10,470 bases of DNA from NCBI GenBank assembly GCA_937958375.1, contig CALGNY010000192.1, positions 1 to 10,470 on the forward strand, in the 5' to 3' direction. Both the position numbers and the translations under genes were made by a program. Shown here piece after piece: positions 1 to 6,064 of this stretch; within the stretch, counting starts at the first letter, position 1, and each line of letters begins with the position of its first letter. The notes under the pieces are model-generated. The model ran no database searches. It had not been told where the DNA came from and saw only the letters and a list, made by a program, of their open reading frames with translations. Source of the stretch: an uncultured Bacillaceae bacterium (lineage in GTDB: Bacteria > Bacillota > Bacilli > Bacillales > Alkalibacillaceae).

Positions 1-78
1 AAAATGTTATACTACAAATAAATATTCATTGTTATAGATAAATTCAAACGAAAAGCTAAAGAAGCAACGGAACATCAA

Positions 79-522
79 GTGGATTGGGCTTATGAAGTTT
101 GGGATCAACTCATTGAGGACTTGTCCGATTCAGATAACCATCAACGTTCTCGTGCTGCACAATATTTAGCTAATCTAGCGAAAAGTGACCCGGAACAAAG
201 GATGATAAACGATTTTCCTAAGGTATGGGAAGTAACATACGATAAAAAGTTCGTTACCGCGAGGCATAGCCTGCAATCTATCTGGAAAGTCGGACTTGCC
301 GGTGAAGAACAGGCAGAAATGGTCATGACACATATGGTTGATCGTTTTAAAAACGGTACGGATGAAAAAAATTATACGTTAATCCGCTTTGACATCATTC
401 AAAATATGAAAAATTTATACGATCATTTAGAGGATGAGAAAATTAAAGAAACGGCAATGGAATTAATTGAGACGGTAGAGGACAAAAAGTACAAAAAAAA
501 ATACATGGATGTCTGGAAATAA
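79..522 (+). CDS. HEAT-like helical protein of unknown function
   Basis: A 147-residue soluble, charged, almost entirely helical protein. I do not recognise a named family. Residues about 20-40 (NHQRSRAAQYLANLAKSD) resemble one HEAT-type helical repeat, and similar helix pairs follow, ending in a Lys-rich tail. No signal peptide, membrane segment or catalytic motif is seen. The start is doubtful: 79 is a GTG with no convincing Shine-Dalgarno, and the reading frame stays open upstream to position 22 in protein-like sequence (DKFKRKAKEATEHQ before the GTG) without ATG, GTG or TTG. The frame is closed by TAA at 19-21. The real start may use a rare codon, or the 5' end may be disrupted. The neighbour downstream is convergent, so it appears to be a single-gene unit. 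Function not assigned; a protein-binding scaffold is only a guess from the helical repeat. Confidence 0.7.
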   Translation: MDWAYEVWDQLIEDLSDSDNHQRSRAAQYLANLAKSDPEQRMINDFPKVWEVTYDKKFVTARHSLQSIWKVGLAGEEQAEMVMTHMVDRFKNGTDEKNYTLIRFDIIQNMKNLYDHLEDEKIKETAMELIETVEDKKYKKKYMDVWK

Positions 523-556
523 GTCAATCTAATAGGTTGCTGGATGGACATATGTA

Positions 557-602
557 GGGAGTTGCTGAGTTTTCTTTGTGTAAAAAAGGCTCATCAACTC
601 CC
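557..602 (+). other. Long imperfect hairpin downstream of the HEAT-like gene
   Basis: Arms GGGAGTTGCTGAG (557-569) and CTCATCAACTCCC (590-602) pair with one mismatch across a 20-base loop. It lies 35 bases after the stop at 522, where a terminator would be expected, but no T run follows the right arm. It is therefore either a weak terminator, a transcript-stabilising stem or a terminator of a different kind. Confidence 0.4.
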
Positions 603-685
603 AATTGATATTTACTTAGGCGTCATGTCATAGAAAGCTTTGCGTTTAGCGTTCGGAATCATTACAATAAGCAAATCTACGAAAG

Positions 686-722
686 GGGGTCCTCAGAATG
701 GCCAGGCTATTATGAGGGCCCC
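686..722 (-). terminator. Hairpin after the six-helix membrane protein gene
   Basis: Arms 686-695 (GGGGTCCTCA) and 713-722 (TGAGGGCCCC) form a 10-bp stem with one G-T pair, and the loop contains a second small inverted repeat (TGGCC/GGCTA). Read on the minus strand it follows the stop of the membrane protein gene by about 24 bases, and its 3' arm is followed by CTTTCGT, a short and imperfect T run. It is a likely terminator of the minus-strand transcript, of moderate strength. Confidence 0.45.
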
Positions 723-746
723 TTCACCTATTTTCCGCCCTCATCA

Positions 747-1325
747 CTATTTCTTCGCAATCTGCTTCATTTCAGCCGGTTTAATGAGAAGCATCGGCGA
801 AACAAAAAGAAATAACAGCGAAAGTAGGTAAGCAAAGATTGCAAGCGTCAATGCATCTGGGTTTTGCGTATATAAAGCGTCACTATACGCAGCTCCACCG
901 AAACCAAGAACAAGAATTACATAAACCGTATACACTTTTGCGAGTGGTGATTTCTCTGGGTGGTGATGACTGGCCGCAATCTTTCTTGAATAAAAATAAG
1001 GTGTGACAATCATGGCAATCAAAACAACAAGGCCAATCCAAAACGTCAACGTCAGATAATACATACGCAAGAGTGGGATGGCAAAGTGGATGGCCATACA
1101 ATTCAGCATGACAAACGACAAGAGTGAAAAATAGCGTTTGCTATGGTGCTTTGTCGTTTTCCAAAAGTAATAGAACAACGCGTATGAAATCAACGCTAAA
1201 CTGAGATTAAACGCTAGCAGCGGAAGATTTCCGCTGGGAACATTACTCATCAAAAATCCGGTTCCCACTAATAGGACTGTCGTTCCCACCATTCGACTCT
1301 CTTTTTTGCTGACTTCTTTACTCAA
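747..1325 (-). CDS. Six-helix integral membrane protein, unknown function
   Basis: A 192-residue hydrophobic protein with about six predicted membrane segments (roughly 13-29, 35-55, 65-86, 90-111, 128-147, 158-180). Short polar ends are rich in Lys, and a central loop carries three consecutive histidines at 120-122. I recognise no family and no catalytic motif. Translation probably starts at the TTG at 1325: AGGAGG lies at 1342-1337 on the minus strand, although the 11-base spacing is long. The next in-frame ATG (codon 12, position 1292) has only a weak GAGAG upstream. The gene begins 54 bases after the universal stress protein stop with no terminator between, so the two are probably co-transcribed. 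A role in stress or ion homeostasis is only inferred from that pairing. The histidines could bind metal, but nothing else supports this. Confidence 0.75.
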   Translation of the reverse strand: MSKEVSKKESRMVGTTVLLVGTGFLMSNVPSGNLPLLAFNLSLALISYALFYYFWKTTKHHSKRYFSLLSFVMLNCMAIHFAIPLLRMYYLTLTFWIGLVVLIAMIVTPYFYSRKIAASHHHPEKSPLAKVYTVYVILVLGFGGAAYSDALYTQNPDALTLAIFAYLLSLLFLFVSPMLLIKPAEMKQIAKK

Positions 1326-1379
1326 ACAAACACCGTCCTCCTGATTATGTTCAAGGATGCGGAGTCTTTGTTGTCTTCA

Positions 1380-1820
1380 TTATTCGCTTCTTACGATCAA
1401 CACATCACAAGGTGCATTCCGCGTGATGGCTTCGGATACACTACCTAGCATCGCCCGCTCCACAGCATTGAGCCCAGTTGCTCCCGTCAATATCAAATCA
1501 ACGTCATATTTTTTGGCAATTTCTTTCGGGATGATTTGACGTGGACTACCAAATTCCAAGACGGTTGTCACCTTCTCTACCCCTTGTTCCTTCGCTTTCT
1601 TTTCGTAGTCTTCGAGTAACTGTTTACCGAATCTCTCAATCTCCGCAATGATCGCTTGGTTATAATGTTCAACCGTCGCGAACGTACGGAAATCGACAAC
1701 GTGCGCAAGCACAAGATTCGCATCATACTCTTTTGCGAATCGACAAGCTTTCAGGAAGGCTTTTTCCCCATTTTCAGAGCCGTCTACAGCAACTAATATA
1801 TTTTGATAATCCGCTAACAT
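1380..1820 (-). CDS. Universal stress protein, UspA family (ATP-binding type)
   Basis: A 146-residue cytoplasmic protein with the whole UspA alpha/beta fold, matching the family's usual length. The first strand and conserved acidic residue are visible (ILVAVDGS, residues 8-15, Asp13). The nucleotide-binding signature G-x2-G-x9-G-S/T is intact near the C-terminus (G113, G116, G126-S127 in the segment GATGLNAVERAMLGS), and the final strand CDVLIV follows. This is the ATP-binding subclass, which typically dimerises and acts in stress survival by unclear mechanisms. I chose the ATG at 1820 because AGGGAG sits 8 bases upstream; the adjacent GTG at 1823 is possible with 5-base spacing. It is first in a likely two-gene transcript with the membrane protein gene. 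Confidence 0.93.
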   Translation of the reverse strand: MLADYQNILVAVDGSENGEKAFLKACRFAKEYDANLVLAHVVDFRTFATVEHYNQAIIAEIERFGKQLLEDYEKKAKEQGVEKVTTVLEFGSPRQIIPKEIAKKYDVDLILTGATGLNAVERAMLGSVSEAITRNAPCDVLIVRSE

Positions 1821-1850
1821 CACAATCTCTCCCTTCTGGTCTCTACTATT

Positions 1851-1881
1851 AGTATATCACAATAGAAAGGAAGGTTTTCAA
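1851..1881 (-). promoter_or_regulatory. Candidate promoter of the universal stress protein gene
   Basis: On the minus strand a TATACT -10 hexamer (1856-1851) lies about 30 bases before the start codon. The best -35 is TTGAAA (1881-1876) with a long 19-base spacer. No SigB-type GGGTAT box was found. The -10 is good but the spacing makes this only a candidate. Confidence 0.4.
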
Positions 1882-1899
1882 ACGAGCTTAGGCTCTTCA

Positions 1900-2871
1900 T
1901 CAAAAAATCATATACGATAATCCGATGTAGAGTACAACCATTAAAATGGATGGCCAAGCATATGAAAAACCCGAATGCTTGTCCTTTCGTTTTAAAATAT
2001 AGTACATGACGATCATCATCAAGACGGCAAGGAGCGCTGTCCAGATCATCGATGGGCTTGTCCCTTGAAGAATGGCTCCCTTACGGTAAAATATGTCCGT
2101 CACAACGAGTAACATGAGGTTAAAGATATTGCTTCCAAGAATTGAACCAGCAGCCATCGAATAGTTTGCCATGCGAAAAGCGACGACGACAGTCACCAAT
2201 TCAGGCAGGGAAGTGGAGGCGGCAATCAATACACTTCCGACAAAGCTTGAATTCATTCCCGTCATTTCAGCCAACCGGTCACCTGTGATGGATAAAACAC
2301 TTCCGGAAGCAAAAACAATCAACGCAAAAATACTAAAGTTCACGACCGCTCTTTTTAATGTAATATGGATTTCTTTTTTTTCTGTTACGGTTTCGTCTGG
2401 CTGGCCTTCAGGATTCCCGTTAAACATTTTCAAAACGATGACATAGCCTATCAAAATCAAGTACATCTCCAGACCAATGTTAAACAAGGAAGGCGTTTGA
2501 TTCCAAAGGATGGCACCAACAATCAATCCTGTGAAAATAAATCCTGCGACCAAAGCGGGAACTTGCTCATCCGCTTTCAACTGATTGAAGGCACGTTTTT
2601 TCCGGTAGAATAAATCAACAGCAGCCAAAATCAACAGATTAAACACATTACTTCCGAGCATATTGCCGACCGCGATATCCGGATTATCGATATAAACGGC
2701 GGTTAAGCTCGTTGTCAATTCAGGCAGTGACGTCGCCCCGGCGATCAGCAATCCCCCGACCATCGCTCCACTCATCGTGGACTTTTCACTAATGACATCA
2801 CCATATTTATTCAGCTGTACGGCAGCAAAGACAACAATTGCAGCCGCTAAAACAAATAAAAAAAGAACCAA
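1900..2871 (-). CDS. CaCA-family cation exchanger (YrbG-like), probable Mn2+/Ca2+ exporter
   Basis: A 323-residue inner-membrane antiporter of the calcium/cation antiporter superfamily, with about ten membrane segments in two inverted halves. The alpha-1 repeat is GATSLPEL (45-52) with AVGNMLGSNVFN (67-78); alpha-2 is ASTSLPEL (218-225) with AAGSILGSNIFN (240-251). Both core glutamates are present (Glu51, Glu224), but the alpha-2 position after the glycine is Ser243, where the archaeal structure NCX_Mj has Asp. The start is TTG at 2871, with GAGGAGG 8 bases upstream; the ATG at 2898 has no ribosome binding site and would put the strong one inside the gene. Upstream are a SigA-type promoter and a yybP-ykoY manganese riboswitch, so the physiological substrate is probably Mn2+ (inference). 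The family alone would suggest Ca2+/Na+ or Ca2+/H+ exchange. The stop overlaps no neighbour and no clear terminator follows. Confidence 0.93.
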   Translation of the reverse strand: MVLFLFVLAAAIVVFAAVQLNKYGDVISEKSTMSGAMVGGLLIAGATSLPELTTSLTAVYIDNPDIAVGNMLGSNVFNLLILAAVDLFYRKKRAFNQLKADEQVPALVAGFIFTGLIVGAILWNQTPSLFNIGLEMYLILIGYVIVLKMFNGNPEGQPDETVTEKKEIHITLKRAVVNFSIFALIVFASGSVLSITGDRLAEMTGMNSSFVGSVLIAASTSLPELVTVVVAFRMANYSMAAGSILGSNIFNLMLLVVTDIFYRKGAILQGTSPSMIWTALLAVLMMIVMYYILKRKDKHSGFSYAWPSILMVVLYIGLSYMIF

Positions 2872-2879
2872 GAATATTT

Positions 2880-2886
2880 CCTCCTC
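2880..2886 (-). promoter_or_regulatory. Ribosome binding site fixing the TTG start of the exchanger
   Basis: GAGGAGG on the minus strand, 8 bases before the TTG at 2871. It lies within the codons that would follow the upstream ATG at 2898, which itself is preceded only by pyrimidine-rich sequence (TTTCCCTTCCTAG). This argues for a TTG start and a protein nine residues shorter than the longest ORF. Confidence 0.8.
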
Positions 2887-2951
2887 TACGGTTTCCATCT
2901 AGGAAGGGAAAGCCGAATGTATGAAGGCCTACTATCTTGGTTCCTTTTTCG

Positions 2952-2987
2952 AAAATAAAGAAAACCTTGGCCACATTCGGCCAAGGT
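2952..2987 (-). terminator. Riboswitch expression-platform terminator
   Basis: Read on the minus strand, ACCTTGGCC (2987-2979) and GGCCAAGGT (2972-2964) form a perfect 9-bp stem with a 6-base loop GAATGT, followed by a T-rich tract TTTCTTTATTTT. Its left arm begins with the CCTTGG that also forms the 3' strand of riboswitch helix P1 (paired with TCAAGG at 3075-3070). P1 and the terminator are therefore mutually exclusive, as expected of a ligand-induced antitermination (ON) switch. It lies about 80 bases before the exchanger start codon. Confidence 0.88.
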
Positions 2988-3075
2988 CTTGCGAGTTATT
3001 TGATGAACCGGGTATCTGATTAAGACACCGAAATGACGATTCACCAACCGTGAGGACGGTCGCTACTCCCCTTGA
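2985..3075 (-). ncRNA. yybP-ykoY manganese riboswitch aptamer
   Basis: The minus strand shows the conserved elements of the yybP-ykoY class in order: GGGGAGTAGC (3071-3062), a P2 hairpin ACCGT-CCTC-ACGGT (3060-3047), an eight-pair helix TTGGTGAA (3047-3040) with TTCATCAA (3007-3000), an internal CGTCATTTCG segment, TACCCGG (3014-3008), and the terminal GCAAGACC (2992-2985). P1 is TCAAGG with CCTTGG. This class binds Mn2+ by docking two legs of the RNA, and in Bacillus it turns downstream genes on. Here it precedes a CaCA exchanger, with a terminator that overlaps P1. The identification is by recognised consensus blocks and pairing, not by a covariance search. Confidence 0.88.
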
Positions 3076-3098
3076 ACGTTCAATTCCCTATTGATTTA

Positions 3099-3127
3099 AA
3101 TATAATGGAAAAGCTGGCTCGAGTCAA
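3099..3127 (-). promoter_or_regulatory. SigA-type promoter of the riboswitch-exchanger transcript
   Basis: Minus-strand TTGACT (3127-3122), a 17-base spacer and TATATT (3104-3099) match the vegetative promoter consensus closely. Transcription should begin near 3092, giving a leader of about 220 bases that contains the full riboswitch. The -35 box lies only 20 bases after the BCCT transporter stop codon. A perfect 12-bp palindrome, TTGAACGTTCAA (3072-3083), lies just downstream of the predicted start and overlaps the 5' strand of P1. Confidence 0.8.
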
Positions 3128-3147
3128 TGAATAACGATGGAGCAAGA

Positions 3148-4722
3148 CTACTTCTCTTCCTCGTTATTTTGTTTTTCCAATTCTTCATAGCGTTCCTTTA
3201 CTCGTTTGTAACGTCTAAGATCTCTTTTGCTGACCGGGACGACGTCTTTTCTGAGCAGTTTGATCAATGCTGCAATCATCAGCAGCATAATGACGCCGAA
3301 TGGCAGTGCTGCAATCAGTGATGCGGTCTGTAAAGCTTCCAGTCCACCTGCAAAAAGCAAGACACCGGCAATGGCAGCTAATAAGACACCCCACACCAAT
3401 TTGACCCGCATTGGTGGTGACAAGCTTCCACCGGTCGTCATGCTACCGAGAATATAAGCAGCAGAGTCCGCCGATGTGATCAGGAAGGTTGCGACAAGTA
3501 AAATTGCCAACAGTGACGAAATGGTTGAAATCGGAAGGGTATTGAGCATCTCAAACAAAGCAACCGTCACATCCGCATCTACGGCTTCAGCAATGGCAGT
3601 GCCTTCGTTCAAATCGCTATAAAGCGCAGTCCCTCCGAAGGCCGCAAACCAAAACAGCGAGATTAATGGTGGTACGATCATGACACCGAAAATGAATTCC
3701 CTGATCGATCGTCCTCGTGATACGCGGGCGATGAAGGCTCCGACGAATGGAGACCACGCGATCACCCACGCCCAATAGAAGATGGTCCAGTCTCTTACCC
3801 AGGTGCCACCTTGGTAAGGCGTCAGACGTAAACTGTATTGAACGAAATTTGAAATATAATCTCCGAGCCCGAGTACAAAAGCATTCAGAATAAATACGGT
3901 CGGACCGAAAATGAATACAAAAATCAATAAGAGAATGATCAAGGTCATATTGACATTGCTCAAATATTTAATGCCTTTATGCAGACCTGTCGTAGAAGAA
4001 ACCATATAGGCGATGAAAATCACAGCAATGATGGCGATTTGCACCCAACCAGAATTCGGAATACCAAAAACAGCGTTAAGACCACCGTTCATCTGGAGCA
4101 CACCTAAACCGATTGATGTCGCGATACCGATCACGGTGGCAATGACAGCCAACGAATCAATGGTCGTTTTCATGCCCCGCCGGTTGCCGGTAATCGGTTC
4201 TAGTGCCGTAGAGACAAGCCCGTCCCGCTTTTTTCTGTATTGGAGGTAGCCAATGACAAGCCCGACTAATGTAAAAATAGCCCACTGATTCATGCCCCAG
4301 TGAAAAAAGGAATAGCCCATACCGACGCGAGCGGCTTCTTGACTTTGATCTTCAATCCCTGGGAAAGGGGCATTAAAGTAATGGCTCATCGGTTCAGCGA
4401 CACCCCAGAAGACGAGACCGACCCCGAGTCCGGCTGAGAACAGCATGCCGACCCATGTATAAAAAGGAAACTCAGGCTTTTCCTTTTCACCACCCAAACG
4501 AATTTTTCCGAACCGGGTAAATGCCAGTCCAATCAGGAAGACCACGAATATGAAAACGGCGATCAAATAAAACCAACCAAAGTAATCGGTTGTAAATCCA
4601 TAAAGCAAATTAGCGACACGGCCAAACTGTTCCGGAAAGATGGCACCCGTAATGGCTAATAGTCCGATGACGATTGATGAGATCATAAAGACTGGATTTT
4701 TCATTAATTGTTTGTAGTCCAT
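3148..4722 (-). CDS. BCCT-family betaine/choline-type transporter (OpuD/BetP-like)
   Basis: A 524-residue Na+-coupled importer of trimethylammonium osmoprotectants, full length for the family, with about twelve membrane helices and a charged cytoplasmic tail (490-524). Family marks: the Gly-rich stretch GMLFSAGLGVG (92-102) followed by VFWGVAEPMSHY, the helix HWGMNQWAIF (141-150), and the signature DWTIFYWAWVIAWSPFVG (311-328) with FIARVSRGRS. In the aromatic substrate box, Trp142 and Trp147 are kept, but Phe150 and Val320 stand where BetP has Tyr and the second Trp of the Trp-Trp pair (my alignment by eye). AAAGGAG lies 7 bases before the ATG. The glycine stretch suits betaine transport. Substrate is not provable here; glycine betaine, proline betaine or choline are all possible. 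No terminator lies between its stop and the next promoter. Confidence 0.95.
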   Translation of the reverse strand: MDYKQLMKNPVFMISSIVIGLLAITGAIFPEQFGRVANLLYGFTTDYFGWFYLIAVFIFVVFLIGLAFTRFGKIRLGGEKEKPEFPFYTWVGMLFSAGLGVGLVFWGVAEPMSHYFNAPFPGIEDQSQEAARVGMGYSFFHWGMNQWAIFTLVGLVIGYLQYRKKRDGLVSTALEPITGNRRGMKTTIDSLAVIATVIGIATSIGLGVLQMNGGLNAVFGIPNSGWVQIAIIAVIFIAYMVSSTTGLHKGIKYLSNVNMTLIILLLIFVFIFGPTVFILNAFVLGLGDYISNFVQYSLRLTPYQGGTWVRDWTIFYWAWVIAWSPFVGAFIARVSRGRSIREFIFGVMIVPPLISLFWFAAFGGTALYSDLNEGTAIAEAVDADVTVALFEMLNTLPISTISSLLAILLVATFLITSADSAAYILGSMTTGGSLSPPMRVKLVWGVLLAAIAGVLLFAGGLEALQTASLIAALPFGVIMLLMIAALIKLLRKDVVPVSKRDLRRYKRVKERYEELEKQNNEEEK

Positions 4723-4813
4723 CGTTTAGCTCCTTTTGGCGGTAAGTTTTATTTATGATAGTTTCTGCTGTATTGCTCTAACTAATTATCTTAAATAAAA
4801 ATAAGGATATCCG

Positions 4814-4827
4814 CCACTAATTAGCGG
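4814..4827. promoter_or_regulatory. Operator-like palindrome upstream of the BCCT gene
   Basis: CCACTAATTAGCGG is a 14-bp palindrome with a single mismatched pair, about 90 bases before the BCCT start. It sits in the otherwise AT-rich divergent region between the BCCT and TRAP genes, and its GC-rich ends make it stand out. A second small inverted repeat, TGTGT-AAA-ACACA, lies at 4853-4865. A role as a binding site for an osmostress regulator is inference; no confident minus-strand promoter was found nearby. Confidence 0.35.
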
Positions 4828-4913
4828 TCGAACCATGAAGTTTAGGGCTAATTGTGTAAAACACATCCATAATTAACCAATAAATTCATTAAATTAAATA
4901 ATAAATTGATTAA

Positions 4914-4946
4914 AATATTTTAAAATATTGTGTTTTAATGTATAAT
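4914..4946 (+). promoter_or_regulatory. Candidate promoter and palindrome for the TRAP operon
   Basis: A perfect TATAAT (4941-4946) lies about 70 bases before the lipoprotein start. At 17-base spacing the -35 position reads TTTTAA (4918-4923), a weak match, but the region upstream is very AT rich like an UP element. A perfect 16-bp palindrome AATATTTTAAAATATT (4914-4929) covers the -35 region and could be a regulator site, though such sequences also arise by chance in AT-rich DNA. The rest of 4723-5014 shows no gene. Confidence 0.5.
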
Positions 4947-5014
4947 TAATCTCAGACGTCAGGATTGGAACAGCCAGAAAAAGAACAAAAAACTAATTAA
5001 GGGGGATTTTTTGT

Positions 5015-6064
5015 ATGAAAAAATTCAGTTTCCTGCTCATTCTCTTACTGACTTTAGGCCTAGTCCTAGCAGCATGTGGCGGCGACAGTGCCGATGATGC
5101 GAATGAAACGGACAGTGACTCTGAAGATTCAGGTTCAGAAGAAAGCACAGATTCTGATGACAGCTCTGATGGTGAACAGGCTTCTGCTGGTGAAGACTGG
5201 GTAGAAAACATCACACTTTTAACAGGTGGTGAAGCAGGTACGTACTATCCATTAGGGATCGCGATGGCTGATATCATGACTGCAAACGTTGATGTAAGCG
5301 CTAACGGGATTTCCAGTGGTGCTTCTGTCGTAAACGCGAACGAATTGGCTGACGGTAATGCAGAATTCGGTTTGCTTCAAAATGATATCGCTTACTATGC
5401 GCATGAAGGCTCCCACATGTTTGAAGAAGTTGTCGATGGCTTCAGCGGTGTATTCACGATGTATCCTGAAACCATTCAAATCGTCACACTTGCTGACAGT
5501 GGAATCGAAAGTGTTGAAGACCTTGTCGGTAAACGGGTCGCTGTAGGTGACGTTGGTTCTGGGACAGAAGCAAACGCGAATCAAATCTTAGGTGCTTATG
5601 ACATTACTTACGATGACATCAACGAAGAGTATATGGCATTCGGTGATGCATCGACTGCACTTCAAGATGGAAACGTGGATGCAGCTTTCGTAACAGCTGG
5701 TACGCCAACGGCTAGCATCCAAGAACTTGCTGCAAGTGCAGATGTTAAGATTGTTGGTCTTGATGATGACAAGATCGAACAGCTGACGGAAGAGTATCCA
5801 TATTATACCCGTGTTGACTTAGATGAAAACACATATGAGAGCTTTGATGCGACAGCTTCAACAATCGCACCGCTTGCCATGCTGGTTGTGCGCGATGACT
5901 TACCTGAAGATCAAGTCTACGAGTTGACAAAAGCTATTTTTGAGAATCTAGATGATGTAGCGAATGCTCACGTCCGCGGTGAAGATATTTCACTAGAGAC
6001 TGCACAAGATGGTATGTCTATTGACTTGCACCCAGGAGCTCAAAAGTATTATGACGAGCAGTAA
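5015..6064 (+). CDS. TAXI-type TRAP transporter solute-binding lipoprotein
   Basis: A 349-residue extracytoplasmic binding protein that captures the substrate and delivers it to the TRAP permease encoded two genes downstream. Residues 1-20 are a lipoprotein signal peptide with lipobox LAAC, so Cys21 would be lipid-anchored. Residues 24-61 form an extremely acidic Asp/Glu/Ser linker with few hydrophobic residues. The TAXI domain follows: TGGEAGTYYPLG (70-81), VGDVGSGTEANANQIL (177-192), DGNVDAAFVTAGTPT (218-232), and the C-terminal HPGAQKYYDE. The ATG has AAGGGGG 9 bases upstream. Characterised TAXI proteins bind glutamate or 2-oxoglutarate-like acids, but the substrate here is unknown. The 3' end overlaps the DUF1850 gene by 14 bases, and a strong terminator follows the stop, which may raise expression of this component above the rest. 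Confidence 0.95.
   Translation: MKKFSFLLILLLTLGLVLAACGGDSADDANETDSDSEDSGSEESTDSDDSSDGEQASAGEDWVENITLLTGGEAGTYYPLGIAMADIMTANVDVSANGISSGASVVNANELADGNAEFGLLQNDIAYYAHEGSHMFEEVVDGFSGVFTMYPETIQIVTLADSGIESVEDLVGKRVAVGDVGSGTEANANQILGAYDITYDDINEEYMAFGDASTALQDGNVDAAFVTAGTPTASIQELAASADVKIVGLDDDKIEQLTEEYPYYTRVDLDENTYESFDATASTIAPLAMLVVRDDLPEDQVYELTKAIFENLDDVANAHVRGEDISLETAQDGMSIDLHPGAQKYYDEQ

Noticed and set aside
640..831. 63-residue plus-strand ORF
   Set aside because: It overlaps the 3' end of the minus-strand membrane protein gene and a hairpin, and shows no ribosome binding site or protein-like composition.
1357..1539. 60-residue plus-strand ORF over the stress protein gene
   Set aside because: Antisense to conserved UspA coding sequence, including the ATP-binding motif, and without translation signals.
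3127..3321. 64-residue plus-strand ORF starting inside the minus-strand promoter
   Set aside because: It is antisense to the BCCT C-terminus and has no upstream ribosome binding site; it is a shadow of the real gene.
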